This document shows positions 32,701 to 41,015 of a stretch of DNA of 64,000 bases, piece by piece. The stretch is taken from the NCBI RefSeq assembly GCF_018448495.1, contig NZ_CP049902.1, forward strand, positions 1,240,001 to 1,304,000. The letters are read 5' to 3'. This DNA is from Psychrobacter sp. WY6. Its GTDB lineage: Bacteria > Pseudomonadota > Gammaproteobacteria > Pseudomonadales > Moraxellaceae. A program made the translations under genes and the position numbers. Within the stretch, counting starts at the first letter, position 1, and each line of letters starts with the position of its first letter. Under the pieces are notes generated by a model that was not told the DNA's origin, searched no databases, and saw only the letters and a program-made list of their open reading frames with translations.

Positions 32701-33255
32701 AGGACAGTCGCCACTATTAAAGCCATCGGAAACACCGATAAATGTGCTCGCGATGGAGTGGTAACGCCTACAAATTCCCACACATATGCGCAAGAAACGA
32801 AGAATTGGGACAGCAGTCACCACCATTTAAGCCATCACTCTTTGGGGGCTAACGAAAGTGATGGGTTTGCTATTTTAGATTGGCAAGACGCGTTGACCCG
32901 CTCAGCGAATAAGCCCGACTTGGCAGCCAAGCTTATCATTATGATGCTTGATACGATCAATGATGAAAAGCAGGCGCTGACGCAAGCGTGGGACGCCCGT
33001 GATCGCAGTATGCTAGCGCAAATTGCTCATCGCATCTTAGGCGGCAGTCGTTATACTGGTGTGCCGCAATTACGTCAGGCCAGTCAAGACCTAGAAGATA
33101 AATGCTTGCTGAATGTCCAACACACCCACCCCTGCGCAGTTGCTATGCTTGAGCCATATTATGCCGCATTAATAACAGCGTTAAATAATTTGCAGGCGCT
33201 AGATTTGTCAGCCTATCCTCAGCTCAATTATCATCGTTTGAGTGAAATGATATGA
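29741..33255 (+). CDS. BarA/GacS-type hybrid sensor kinase (multiple frame changes)
   Basis: A tripartite hybrid kinase that in gamma-proteobacteria phosphorylates a UvrY/GacA-type regulator. It has an N-terminal membrane segment (LIILVFLPICILAAVGGILV), a periplasmic region, a second membrane segment (IAMALVITGLFTILILLL) and HAMP-like linker. The H box is SAFLANISHELRTPLN, with N and G boxes NIVGNAIKFTD and QYGGTGLGLVIS. A receiver (LAVDDH, phospho-Asp in IFMDIQMPRMSG) and a C-terminal HPt (IAHRILGGSRYTG) follow. The receiver carries a charged insert of about 55 residues, and about 150 disordered residues precede the HPt. Frame changes lie near 30195, 30250, 30385, 30920-30960, 31135-31170, 32233 and 32755. 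Confidence 0.85.
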
Positions 33256-33379
33256 CGTGGAAAATGATTAGAGATGATGGTTTTATGACATAAATGGTGA
33301 ATCGAATCGTTGCAGTCAGTTATTGATGAGGCGTCGTAACAAGGCTGTTAATATTGTTGCCATCAGCTTTAGACGTATC

Positions 33380-33405
33380 GGCATCATATTTAGATGCCAT
33401 TTCTA
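33380..33405 (+). terminator. Weak terminator after the hybrid kinase
   Basis: GGCATC and GATGCC form a 6-base stem with a 7-base loop, followed by a T-rich but interrupted tract. Confidence 0.4.
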
Positions 33406-33426
33406 TTTATTCATGAAAGGATTGTT

Positions 33427-34230
33427 ATGAACGCGATGCCATGCCACTTACCAATATGAAACCTTACAATTAGTATGACTGACAATATACTTACGGTAAC
33501 CTTAAATCGCCCACACAAAAAATGCCATGAGCTTTAAAGTGGGAAGAATGATTGCTGTCGCAGAAAGCATTGTAAAGACAAAACGATACGTGCGGTGATT
33601 CTCAATGGTGAAGGCACGTTTTTGTGCGGCAATCGATTGGGTGATTTAAATCACCGAAAAATCAAGCGTTCGCCGTTTGGGAGCTGGTAAAGCCATGCAT
33701 AGCTCGTTCCAGCGAGTTTGTCTGGTATGGCGCGATGTGCCTGTACCGGTCATGCTGTATTAGAAGGCTATTGTATCGGTGCAGGGCTTCAGCTAGCGCT
33801 GGCTTGCGATGTGCGCATCAGTCATCCAGATTGCAAACTGTCTATTATGGAAGCTAAGTGGGGGCTGGTACCAGACATGGGTTTGACGCAATCGGCGTTT
33901 GGCGTGGTACGTGAAGATGTGCTAAAAGAGCTTGCCATGAGTGCGCGTATCGTGACTGCCAGTGAGGGCAAAGCATTGGGTCTTGTCAGCCATTGCAATG
34001 AAGCGCCACTTGATCAGGCGCAAAAGCTCGCTGCTGAATTTGCAGAGCGCTCTCCTGATGCGGTGTTGGCGAGTAAGCGTGTGGTCAATGCTATGTTCCA
34101 GCAGCCAGCCACTACTTTATACAAAGAAAAAGTATGGCAGCTTAAAATGATGCTCGGTCGTAATCGCAAGCTTGCGTTAAGAAAGGCCAAGCAAGCCAGT
34201 ACGGCATTTGGCAAGCGCCAGTTCCGCTAA
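33427..34230 (+). pseudogene. Broken enoyl-CoA hydratase/isomerase (crotonase) gene
   Basis: The intact 3' part reads as a crotonase: EGYCIGAGLQLALACDVRIS carries the oxyanion-hole glycine region, and IMEAKWGLVPDMG follows. The first 300 bases can be read only by switching frames many times: fragments resembling MTDNILTVTLNRPHKKNAM, SIGKDKTIRAVILNGEGTF, CAGIDLGDLN and VPVPVIAVLEGYCIG are in different frames. At least five changes occur between 33460 and 33760, far denser than elsewhere. It may be a true pseudogene or a badly sequenced patch. If active it would hydrate enoyl-CoA in fatty-acid degradation. Confidence 0.7.
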
Positions 34231-34547
34231 ATATCTTTTACTAATTATGCCGCTACGCTGACGCTCAGACCTATTTTTACAAATTATTATGATTGTTTTT
34301 AGTTGTTATTGTTTGTTTTATTAACGTCATATCTCTATTGAAATGTGAGCGGATAGTACGATATAACACTGTCCACTTGCGCCGCTGCATGCAAATGTGC
34401 ACTAATGGTGGCAATGACCCTTGTTTTCAGTATTGAGTAAAGACTAAATATTAAAGACAATGGAAGCCTGAATAATACAATAACAATCACTAGGGTGTAT
34501 TGAACCTTTATAAAAATTCAATACACTCTATATAAAATGGTCTGAAT
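34231..34547. other. Intergenic region upstream of the Bcr/CflA transporter
   Basis: The only clear structure is the near-perfect palindrome at 34492-34529, immediately upstream of the transporter, with TATAAA hexamers at 34509 (in the loop) and 34531. No gene or terminator was recognised in the rest. Confidence 0.5.
34492..34529. promoter_or_regulatory. Palindromic operator candidate upstream of the transporter
   Basis: AGGGTGTATTGAA at 34492-34504 and TTCAATACACTCT at 34517-34529 are reverse complements except at one position, separated by 12 bases containing a TATAAA. A repressor bound here would cover the probable promoter of the gene starting at 34548. Confidence 0.6.
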
Positions 34548-35804
34548 ATGTCTGCTCCAAAATCCTCTCTACCCAATCGACCCATTGCTTCTGAGCGCGT
34601 ACGCTCTGCTGATTTGCCTGTTGCATGGATTATGATGCTTGGACTTATCGTGGCAGTGGGGCCATTGTCTATTGATATGTATCTGCCTGCATTACCATCG
34701 ATGGCAGATGACTTTGGCGTATCCACAGCCTTTATGGCCAACTCTGTTCCTGCCTATTTTTTAGGCTTGGTATTTGGTCAGTTATTTTATGGACCATTTA
34801 GTGATCGTGTTGGTCGCGTTAAGCCTTTATATATCGGTATGACGCTATATGTCATCGCCTCCATTGTTTGTGCGACTACTAATAACGAGTATGTATTGTT
34901 TGTTGGGCGGACGATGCAAGCGCTTGGTGCCTGTGTCGGCGCGGTGGTTACTCGTGCTGCGATTCGCGATCGATTGACTGCCAAACAAACCGCAAAAGCC
35001 TTTTCTATTATGATTTTGGTGATGGGTTTAGCGCCGATATTAGCCCCATCGCTTGGTGCGCTATTTCTACAGTTTTTTAGCTGGCACTCTATTTTTGGTT
35101 TTTGGCTGCTTTTGGCACGTTGAATTTATTACTCACAAAGTTTTTCTTCTTTGAAACGTTGACGGAAGAAAATCGTAATGTACGTCCTGCAAGAGAAGTA
35201 CTGAGTCAGTACTGGGACTTATTAAAAGACCCGACGTTCAATTATCCAGCGATTGGTGGTGGCCTGCTGATGGGGGCGATGTTTGTTTATATCAGTTCAG
35301 CCTCTGAGCTGATTATGGATACCTATGGGGTATCCGCCACCCACTTTGCTTGGTTATTTGGGATGAATGCTGCTGGTTTTGTGGGTTTGACTCAGCTGAA
35401 TCAGTGGCTCACCAATCGCTTTCGTATTTTGAGTATTTTGCGCTTTGGTGCGATGATGCAGGTTATTTCTGCAGGCGTGCTATTTGTAATAGGTCTATTT
35501 TTGGGTACTGATGCTTGGCTTCCACTGGTGCTGGCTTGTATTTTCTTCTGTATCGCAGGCTTAGGTCTGACTCAGCCAAATGCTTCTGCTATTGCGCTGG
35601 CCTTTCAAAAACGCCGAGCGGGCATGGCAAGTGCGCTACAAGGCTCGCTCATGTTTTCAGTCGGTATCTTTGGTGGATTTTATTAACCTATTTCCAGTTA
35701 ATCCTGTACTCAAAATTGGTATTGCGATGTTCGCTTTAATGAGTCTTGGCTGTTTTTTGATTTGGCAGATAGATCGTAATTTAAATCTGGACGATGCGGA
35801 ATAA
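34548..35804 (+). CDS. Bcr/CflA-type drug efflux transporter (two frame changes)
   Basis: An MFS proton-driven drug exporter of the Bcr/CflA branch. GPLSIDMYLPALPSMADDFG is the family's N-terminal helix 1 signature, and GQLFYGPFSDRVGRVKPL is the conserved loop 2-3 motif. RTMQALGACVGAVVTRAAIRD follows. Frame changes lie near 35100-35115 (one missing base) and in the T4 run near 35677-35680 (one extra T; correction reads FGGFINLFPVNP). Joined length is about 418 residues with the usual 12 membrane segments. Its start sits 18 bases after a palindrome, suggesting control by a repressor. Confidence 0.88.
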
Positions 35805-35839
35805 GCCAGAGACTTTATAATTCTTGCACTAGCATCTTA

Positions 35840-35881
35840 AAAGGCATTCTTACATTGATTATGTAGGGATGCTTTTTTTTG
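35840..35881 (+). terminator. Terminator after the transporter
   Basis: GGCATTCTTACA and TGTAGGGATGC form an imperfect stem flanked by A4 and T8. Confidence 0.75.
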
Positions 35882-36160
35882 TACTTTTTATTTTATTTTT
35901 TGCATAAAACTGATCATGAAACAAGGCCATATTAAAAGTTTTCAGGCATATAAATAGACTTAAGTACGCCCTTAATATCCTTTATTTGCCATATATAACA
36001 AATTGTACGTAATAACTAAACATAATTATTGCAATCATAAAGTTAGGCAAGTATTATCAAACGTAACTTTCTGTAAGTAAGTATTGTGAAGATATTACCT
36101 AACCTTGCTAGATTGTCATTAATTAATATGTACAACCACGTGAAGCTTTAAGGGTAAATT
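35882..36160. other. Promoter region of the signalling operon
   Basis: An AT-rich region before the five-gene operon. TAATAT at 36124-36129 is a possible -10, but the nearest TTGCTA at 36105 is too close. An AAGGG ribosome-binding site lies at about 36150 before the first gene. Confidence 0.35.
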
Positions 36161-37044
36161 ATGATGCAGTTATATCGAGTGTTACCAATTGTATTGAGTG
36201 TTGGCCTGTTTGGCTGCGGTAACTCTTCCACTCAAGAAAATGCCAATTCGACTGGTACGCCAGTAACAGAAAATAAAGATATTTTGTCAGTAATTTGCCT
36301 GATACGGCACCAACATTAAAGGTCGCTATGACGGGTGATTTACCGCCTTTCTCATTTCAAGATGACTATGGCAACATGCAGGGTACGGACGTTGATTCCA
36401 TTAGAGCTATCGGCGAGGAGCAAGGCTTTAAAGTCGAGTTTTATAAAGAGACTTGGCAAGATATGTTCGATAGTGTGGAGTCAGGAAAACGTGATTTAGC
36501 TATTTCTGGTATCTCTTATAAAGATGATCGCGCGGTAAGATATGGTCTATCAACGCCTTACTTTTTTAACCCAGCTACCATCATGTACTTGGAAGGTAAG
36601 TTTGATATCAAAGGCTTAAACGATATAAAGGGTCTAAAAACTGGTACGTTGGCAGGTTCTAAAGAAGAAGATACTCTGAAACAGATGGGTAGCTCGGTTG
36701 AGTTGGTTTCAAGATCTACTGCATTTTTGGCTTATCAGGACTTAGTACAAGGTAAGACTGATGTTTTCTTATACGACATGCCAGTGCTGCAGTACATCAT
36801 AAAAGGTTATCCAGAACATAAAGTGAAGATTGTACCTTATGAAGCGGCAGACGCACCTTCAGCGCAACAAGTTGTATTAATGGCGAAAGAAAATACTCAG
36901 TTGATTAATACGGTTAATGAGGGTATTGCTAAACTGAAAGAAAAAGGGACATTTAAGGAAATTGAAGAGCGCTGGTTAGGTGAGGCTGTACCTGCATCTG
37001 CTGATAAGAGCAATTCTGATACTAATACTACGCAATTGAACTAA
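36161..37044 (+). CDS. Solute-binding lipoprotein, family 3 (one frame change)
   Basis: A periplasmic-type substrate-binding protein like those of polar amino-acid transporters. MMQLYRVLPIVLSVGLFGCG ends in a lipobox, so it should be lipid-anchored. The domain reads TLKVAMTGDLPPFSFQDDYG, GTDVDSIRAIGEEQG, LAISGISYKDDR and KTGTLAGSKEEDTL, covering both lobes. One T is missing near 36278 (correction: DIFVSNLPDTAP). No permease or ATPase gene is adjacent; a kinase starts 12 bases downstream. This suggests it serves as a ligand sensor for the kinase rather than for uptake. The ligand is not predictable with confidence, amino acid or dehydratase-like being possible. Confidence 0.85.
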
Positions 37045-37056
37045 GGAATTCTGAAG

Positions 37057-39267
37057 ATGGCAACCACTCCCAATGTTGACAATAAGCGCTATCAAGGTCT
37101 GATCATTTCAATTGCACTATTTTTATCGCTCATCGGTGCTTTGTTAGCCTTTACGTTCTATACCTCAAACTTATTAGAAAGAAATACTGCGTTAATTGAC
37201 CAAACCAACCAAGTCGCTAATAGCGCGCAGGCGGTAATTAAAGATTTATTTGACTTAGATAATAGCTATGGCGAAGATACTAACTCTCCGCATATTCAGC
37301 GCGTTTTGGAGCGTTTGGAGGAAAATACGGCGTTGATTACCAGCTCTATTGCTGCTATTGAGCAAGGTGCAACGATCACTGACGTTGATGGCAAAACTTA
37401 TGATCTGCCAAAGATTGACAGTAACGCACAAGTAAACATTACCGCGGCTAATGAGCAGTGGAAAGCGTTAGAGCCTAAGATTCAAGCATATCTCAAAGAT
37501 GCTGATAATATTATGGTTTCCTCTGAAGATGATCTGACCCAAGCCGTTGAACAAGCCAAGACGTCAAGTCTATTGATTAACGATTCGTTAGACAATTTGA
37601 CCAAAGATGTTTTTAATAGTGCCGAACGCCAAGCGACGACCATTCGTCTTATTCAGGTACTTGGTGTTGCCGCCATCTTTACCTACTTTCTAATCTTTGT
37701 ATTCTTCTTTGTACGTCGTTTACGTGAAACCGATGCTGAAGCGTTCGCTGCTCGTCGCGAGACGCAAGAAATTATGGAAACGGTAAATACGGGTCTATTC
37801 TTACTTGATAAAGACTTGAATATTGGTCAGCAGCATTCTCGCGCACTGAATGATATTATCGGTGAGGACAGATTGTCAGGAGAGAACTTTACCAACGTTT
37901 TACGTGGGCGTATTTCTGATAAAGATCTAAAAACCACACAGCAATTTATTGAGCAGCTTTACAATCCACGCGTTAAAGAAAAATTGGTAGATTCTCTCAA
38001 TCCACTGCACAAAGTCATGCTACACAACAATGCTGGTGATAAAGCACAGAATAATCGCTTCTTAGACTTCAAGTTCTCACGTGTTTATGACAACAAAGAC
38101 ATTGCCCGTATTTTGGTCAACGTCAACGATGTATCAGATGCCGTATATTTAGAGCAGCGTCTAGAAAAAGAGCGCTCGCAAAATGATATGCAGATTGAGA
38201 TGCTCACCACTATTCTGAATGTGAATCCAAAAATCATTAATGAATTTATTGATAATACTCAGATGCACATTGAGAAGATGAACAATATCTTGAAAAATCC
38301 TGGTAGCTCACAATACGAGCTTGAGGGCAAACTAAAAGCCATCTATCGCGAAATGCATAGCTTAAAAGGTGAAGCTTCTGCGCTAAAACTGCACAGCTTT
38401 ACTAAAATTGCCTCAGATGCGGAAGACAAGCTGCACGCATTGCAAAACCAAGGTCAATTATCTGGTAACGATTTCTTGCCATTGGCCGTACATTTGGATG
38501 ACTTATTAAGCCTATCAAATACCATCGCGACCTTGGGCGAGCGTATTAACCGTTCAGCACCAGAGACTGCACCAACTGCAAATGGGTTAGATGACAATAG
38601 TGCTCAAAACAGTATGTCAAAAACGGTGGCGACTGACAGTCAGACATCAAATCCTTCAACCAGTATCATAGATACTGATATTGGTCAGGATATTGACCTA
38701 GATAATGACGCAACTGATGATCATCTGTCTTTTTATAAAGCATTTGCAAAAGATATTGCCGCAAGACAAGGTAAGCAAGTAGAGCTAAAGAGTAATACGC
38801 TGATGCAAGCGGACATACCAGCGCATCTGGTAAAGCCGATTAAAGAGATTAGCATTCAGCTACTACGTAATGCTGTGGTACATGGCATTGAAGCGCCAAG
38901 TGTTCGTCATTCGATTGGTAAGACTGCGGTTGGGACGATTGATTTAGAACTAAAAGACAACGGCTCAGATTTCATGCTGATGGTGCAAGATGATGGTCAA
39001 GGTATTGATTATGACAGCATTCGTGCCAAGTTAAGCAGTGACGGTCGTTTTAGTCTAGAAGAAGCCAGTCAGCTCAGTCAAAGCGAGCTGCTCAAACAAC
39101 TGTTTTCTTCTGGTTTCTCTACCAAAGAACATGCAGATGAAGATGGCGGACGTGGTGTCGGTCTCGATATCATTAAAGCAAAAGTAAAAGATTATGATGG
39201 CAAGCTTAACGTAAACAGCGAATTTGGTCAGATGACACGGTTTGTTATTACTTTACCAAAAGCTTAA
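37057..39267 (+). CDS. Membrane histidine kinase: periplasmic sensor-PAS-HPt-CheA-like ATPase
   Basis: An intact 736-residue protein. Membrane helix 1 (about 14-38) and helix 2 (about 197-219) flank a mostly helical periplasmic domain. A PAS-like region follows (about 238-365; ETVNTGLFLLDKDLNIG). Next is an HPt domain with REMHSLKGEASALKL, the phospho-acceptor being H434. After a low-complexity linker comes an ATPase with N box LLRNAVVHGIEAP (N605), DDGQGID, GFST and GRGVGLDI, all in the CheA style. There is no CheW-like P5 domain and no standard DHp domain. The gene lies 12 bases after the lipoprotein gene and 27 before a CheY-like gene. The likely reaction is HPt autophosphorylation followed by transfer to that receiver. 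Confidence 0.88.
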   Translation: MATTPNVDNKRYQGLIISIALFLSLIGALLAFTFYTSNLLERNTALIDQTNQVANSAQAVIKDLFDLDNSYGEDTNSPHIQRVLERLEENTALITSSIAAIEQGATITDVDGKTYDLPKIDSNAQVNITAANEQWKALEPKIQAYLKDADNIMVSSEDDLTQAVEQAKTSSLLINDSLDNLTKDVFNSAERQATTIRLIQVLGVAAIFTYFLIFVFFFVRRLRETDAEAFAARRETQEIMETVNTGLFLLDKDLNIGQQHSRALNDIIGEDRLSGENFTNVLRGRISDKDLKTTQQFIEQLYNPRVKEKLVDSLNPLHKVMLHNNAGDKAQNNRFLDFKFSRVYDNKDIARILVNVNDVSDAVYLEQRLEKERSQNDMQIEMLTTILNVNPKIINEFIDNTQMHIEKMNNILKNPGSSQYELEGKLKAIYREMHSLKGEASALKLHSFTKIASDAEDKLHALQNQGQLSGNDFLPLAVHLDDLLSLSNTIATLGERINRSAPETAPTANGLDDNSAQNSMSKTVATDSQTSNPSTSIIDTDIGQDIDLDNDATDDHLSFYKAFAKDIAARQGKQVELKSNTLMQADIPAHLVKPIKEISIQLLRNAVVHGIEAPSVRHSIGKTAVGTIDLELKDNGSDFMLMVQDDGQGIDYDSIRAKLSSDGRFSLEEASQLSQSELLKQLFSSGFSTKEHADEDGGRGVGLDIIKAKVKDYDGKLNVNSEFGQMTRFVITLPKA

Positions 39268-39294
39268 TTAGAAACAGCAGGTATATTGTCAAGG

Positions 39295-39687
39295 ATGACA
39301 AGCACTTCATTAAAGGTAATAGATCAGTTATATAAGTTAATGATTGTTGATGATTCAAATATTAGAAATCGTATTCAACGCGCGTACGATTCAGGGCAGT
39401 TTATGCTGGTTGCGACGGCAACCAGTGGCGTCCAAGCCATTGAAAAGTTCAATGTCCATCGTCCTGATGTAATCACCATGGACTTGACCATGCCGCAAAT
39501 GGACGGACTTGAATGCATTGAGAAAATCATTGCGATTGACCCTGAAGTACGTATTTTAGTGGTGTCAGCACTGTCTGATAAAGCCACTGGCATTGAAGCA
39601 TTGTCGTTGGGTGCCAGCGGATTTTTGTGCAAGCCTTTTTCAGAAGAAGAGCTTGTAGAGTCTTTGTATGAGCTAATGCAAGACTAA
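39295..39687 (+). CDS. Stand-alone CheY-like response regulator
   Basis: A single receiver domain of 131 residues. MIVDDS provides the acidic pair, D63 in TMDLTMPQMDG is the phospho-acceptor, a serine in VVSALSD takes the switch Ser/Thr place, and the lysine is in FLCKPF. There is no output domain, as in CheY. The ATG at 39295 is preferred over a TTG nine bases earlier. Its position between the kinase and two CheX-like genes makes it the probable shared partner: phosphorylated by the kinase and dephosphorylated by CheX. Confidence 0.93.
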   Translation: MTSTSLKVIDQLYKLMIVDDSNIRNRIQRAYDSGQFMLVATATSGVQAIEKFNVHRPDVITMDLTMPQMDGLECIEKIIAIDPEVRILVVSALSDKATGIEALSLGASGFLCKPFSEEELVESLYELMQD

Positions 39688-39716
39688 ACCATTCAACGAC
39701 TTAAGTAGATGTCATT

Positions 39717-40166
39717 ATGAAAGAACAAAAGCTACAGATTTTTTTAAGTATTATTAGTAATTATTTTAATCAGTTTGGGGGCGAGGAGCTTGTCGCTGAC
39801 ACCCCATATCTGTTAGAGAATAAACAGCCAAAAGTCCATGATTATACGGGTGTGATCGGTATATCGGGTGGACAAAAAGGCGTGGTGTATTTTTCGGCAA
39901 CCCGTCAGTTATTGTCCGCTATACTAGATAGCATGGGTGAAACGGATAAAAGCGATGAAAACTACATCGATTTGGCTGGTGAAGTGGCCAATACAATCGC
40001 TGGTAACGCGCGTAAAGAGTTTGGCTCAGAGTTCCATATTTCTGTGCCGTTTGTATTTAAAGGCTCTCCACAAAGTATTGTGTTGCCGAATGATGAGCGT
40101 TCTTTTATCATTCCCATCACTTGGAACTCGCAGATAGGCGAGATTGTGGTCTGTTTGCAGGATTAA
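39717..40166 (+). CDS. CheX-like phosphatase, paralogue 1
   Basis: A 149-residue protein of the CheX/CheC type, which removes phosphate from CheY. The catalytic motif GEVANTIAGNARKEFG carries E89 and N92 in the E-x-x-N arrangement. The N-terminal part reads FLSIISNYFNQFGGEEL, followed by DTPYL and DYTGVIGISGGQKG. It has the same length as the next gene and shares blocks along its whole extent, so the two are paralogues. No membrane segment or signal peptide. Intact frame, 29 bases after the receiver gene. Confidence 0.85.
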   Translation: MKEQKLQIFLSIISNYFNQFGGEELVADTPYLLENKQPKVHDYTGVIGISGGQKGVVYFSATRQLLSAILDSMGETDKSDENYIDLAGEVANTIAGNARKEFGSEFHISVPFVFKGSPQSIVLPNDERSFIIPITWNSQIGEIVVCLQD

Positions 40167-40205
40167 CGTTGCTGCCACGCGCGTCATAAAGATGGATATT
40201 ATATT

Positions 40206-40655
40206 ATGGTTAAATTAGAAAAATTGGGTGTGTTTCTGAGCTCGATCAATGCATTTTTTGCACAAATTGATGGCTCGGAAGTGTCCATTGATACCCCTTA
40301 TTTAAATCATAACAAGAGTGCTGTTGGTTATGATTATAGCGGCGTTATCGAGATATCAGGGCCTCTGGAAGGCTGTGTGTATGTGAGTGCACCAAGCGTG
40401 ATGCTGCGAGAGGTCATAAAAGTGATGGGCGAGCCTGACTCATCGATCACGATGATGAAGGATCTGCTCGGTGAGATGGCCAACACTATCTCTGGTAATG
40501 CTCGTACTGAGTTTGGCTCAGAGTTTATTATCTCGCCGCCGCATATTGTTGAGAGCGCACCAAGCGTGTCTTATTTGCCAAAAGATCGCCAAAGTTACGT
40601 CACACCATTTACGTGGCGTGGGTATAAAGCGGTCATTGGTATCTGTATCGCTTAA
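40206..40655 (+). CDS. CheX-like phosphatase, paralogue 2
   Basis: Second CheX-type protein, also 149 residues. The catalytic pair is E90 and N93 in GEMANTISGNARTEFGSEF. DTPYL and DYSGVIEISGPLEG match paralogue 1, while other parts have diverged, so the duplication is not recent. The retained catalytic residues suggest both copies are active, perhaps as a heterodimer or with different receivers. It ends the operon, 30 bases before a terminator. Confidence 0.85.
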   Translation: MVKLEKLGVFLSSINAFFAQIDGSEVSIDTPYLNHNKSAVGYDYSGVIEISGPLEGCVYVSAPSVMLREVIKVMGEPDSSITMMKDLLGEMANTISGNARTEFGSEFIISPPHIVESAPSVSYLPKDRQSYVTPFTWRGYKAVIGICIA

Positions 40656-40685
40656 TCTACAGCTGCTCATTTATTCAGTATAAAG

Positions 40686-40711
40686 AACGACGTTAATGCG
40701 TCGTTTTTTTA
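40686..40711 (+). terminator. Terminator of the signalling operon
   Basis: AACGACG at 40686-40692 pairs with CGTCGTT at 40699-40705 over a 6-base loop, followed by a run of T. Confidence 0.9.
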
Positions 40712-41015
40712 TGCGTTATCATCTACTTAAACAGCATAATAGCGCTAGCAGTCGCTAAGCATTATATGATAAAATACAGCCCAGCTATTTTTTATCACAT
40801 CGTATTTTTACGTTCAAATGATAGCTCAATTTTTTAAACCAACCCATCAACCAATGACACACACATCATGGCAAAAAATTGCTGGGTGTTTGGCGACTTG
40901 ATTAATTTGCAAAAAGTTAGTGCTGCCACAATAAGCATTAACCGTTAGCAGATGCGTGTCGCTAGATAGGCAGTTTTTTGATGTGGAGGCATAACCCAAC
41001 CAATAGGAATTTCAC
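40712..41015. other. Long leader region of rpsB
   Basis: About 300 bases with no reading frame. The extended -10 at 40767-40775 would give a transcript leader of roughly 235 bases. In Escherichia coli rpsB has an autoregulatory leader recognised by S2; an equivalent structure here is possible but no fold was proven by eye. Confidence 0.35.
40767..40775 (+). promoter_or_regulatory. Extended -10 promoter candidate for rpsB
   Basis: TGATAAAAT gives a TG extension with -10 TAAAAT at 40770-40775, five of six to consensus. The -35 is weak. Confidence 0.45.

Noticed and set aside
36161..37044. Solute-binding protein as part of an amino-acid ABC uptake operon
   Set aside because: No permease or ATPase gene is adjacent; all following genes are signalling proteins.
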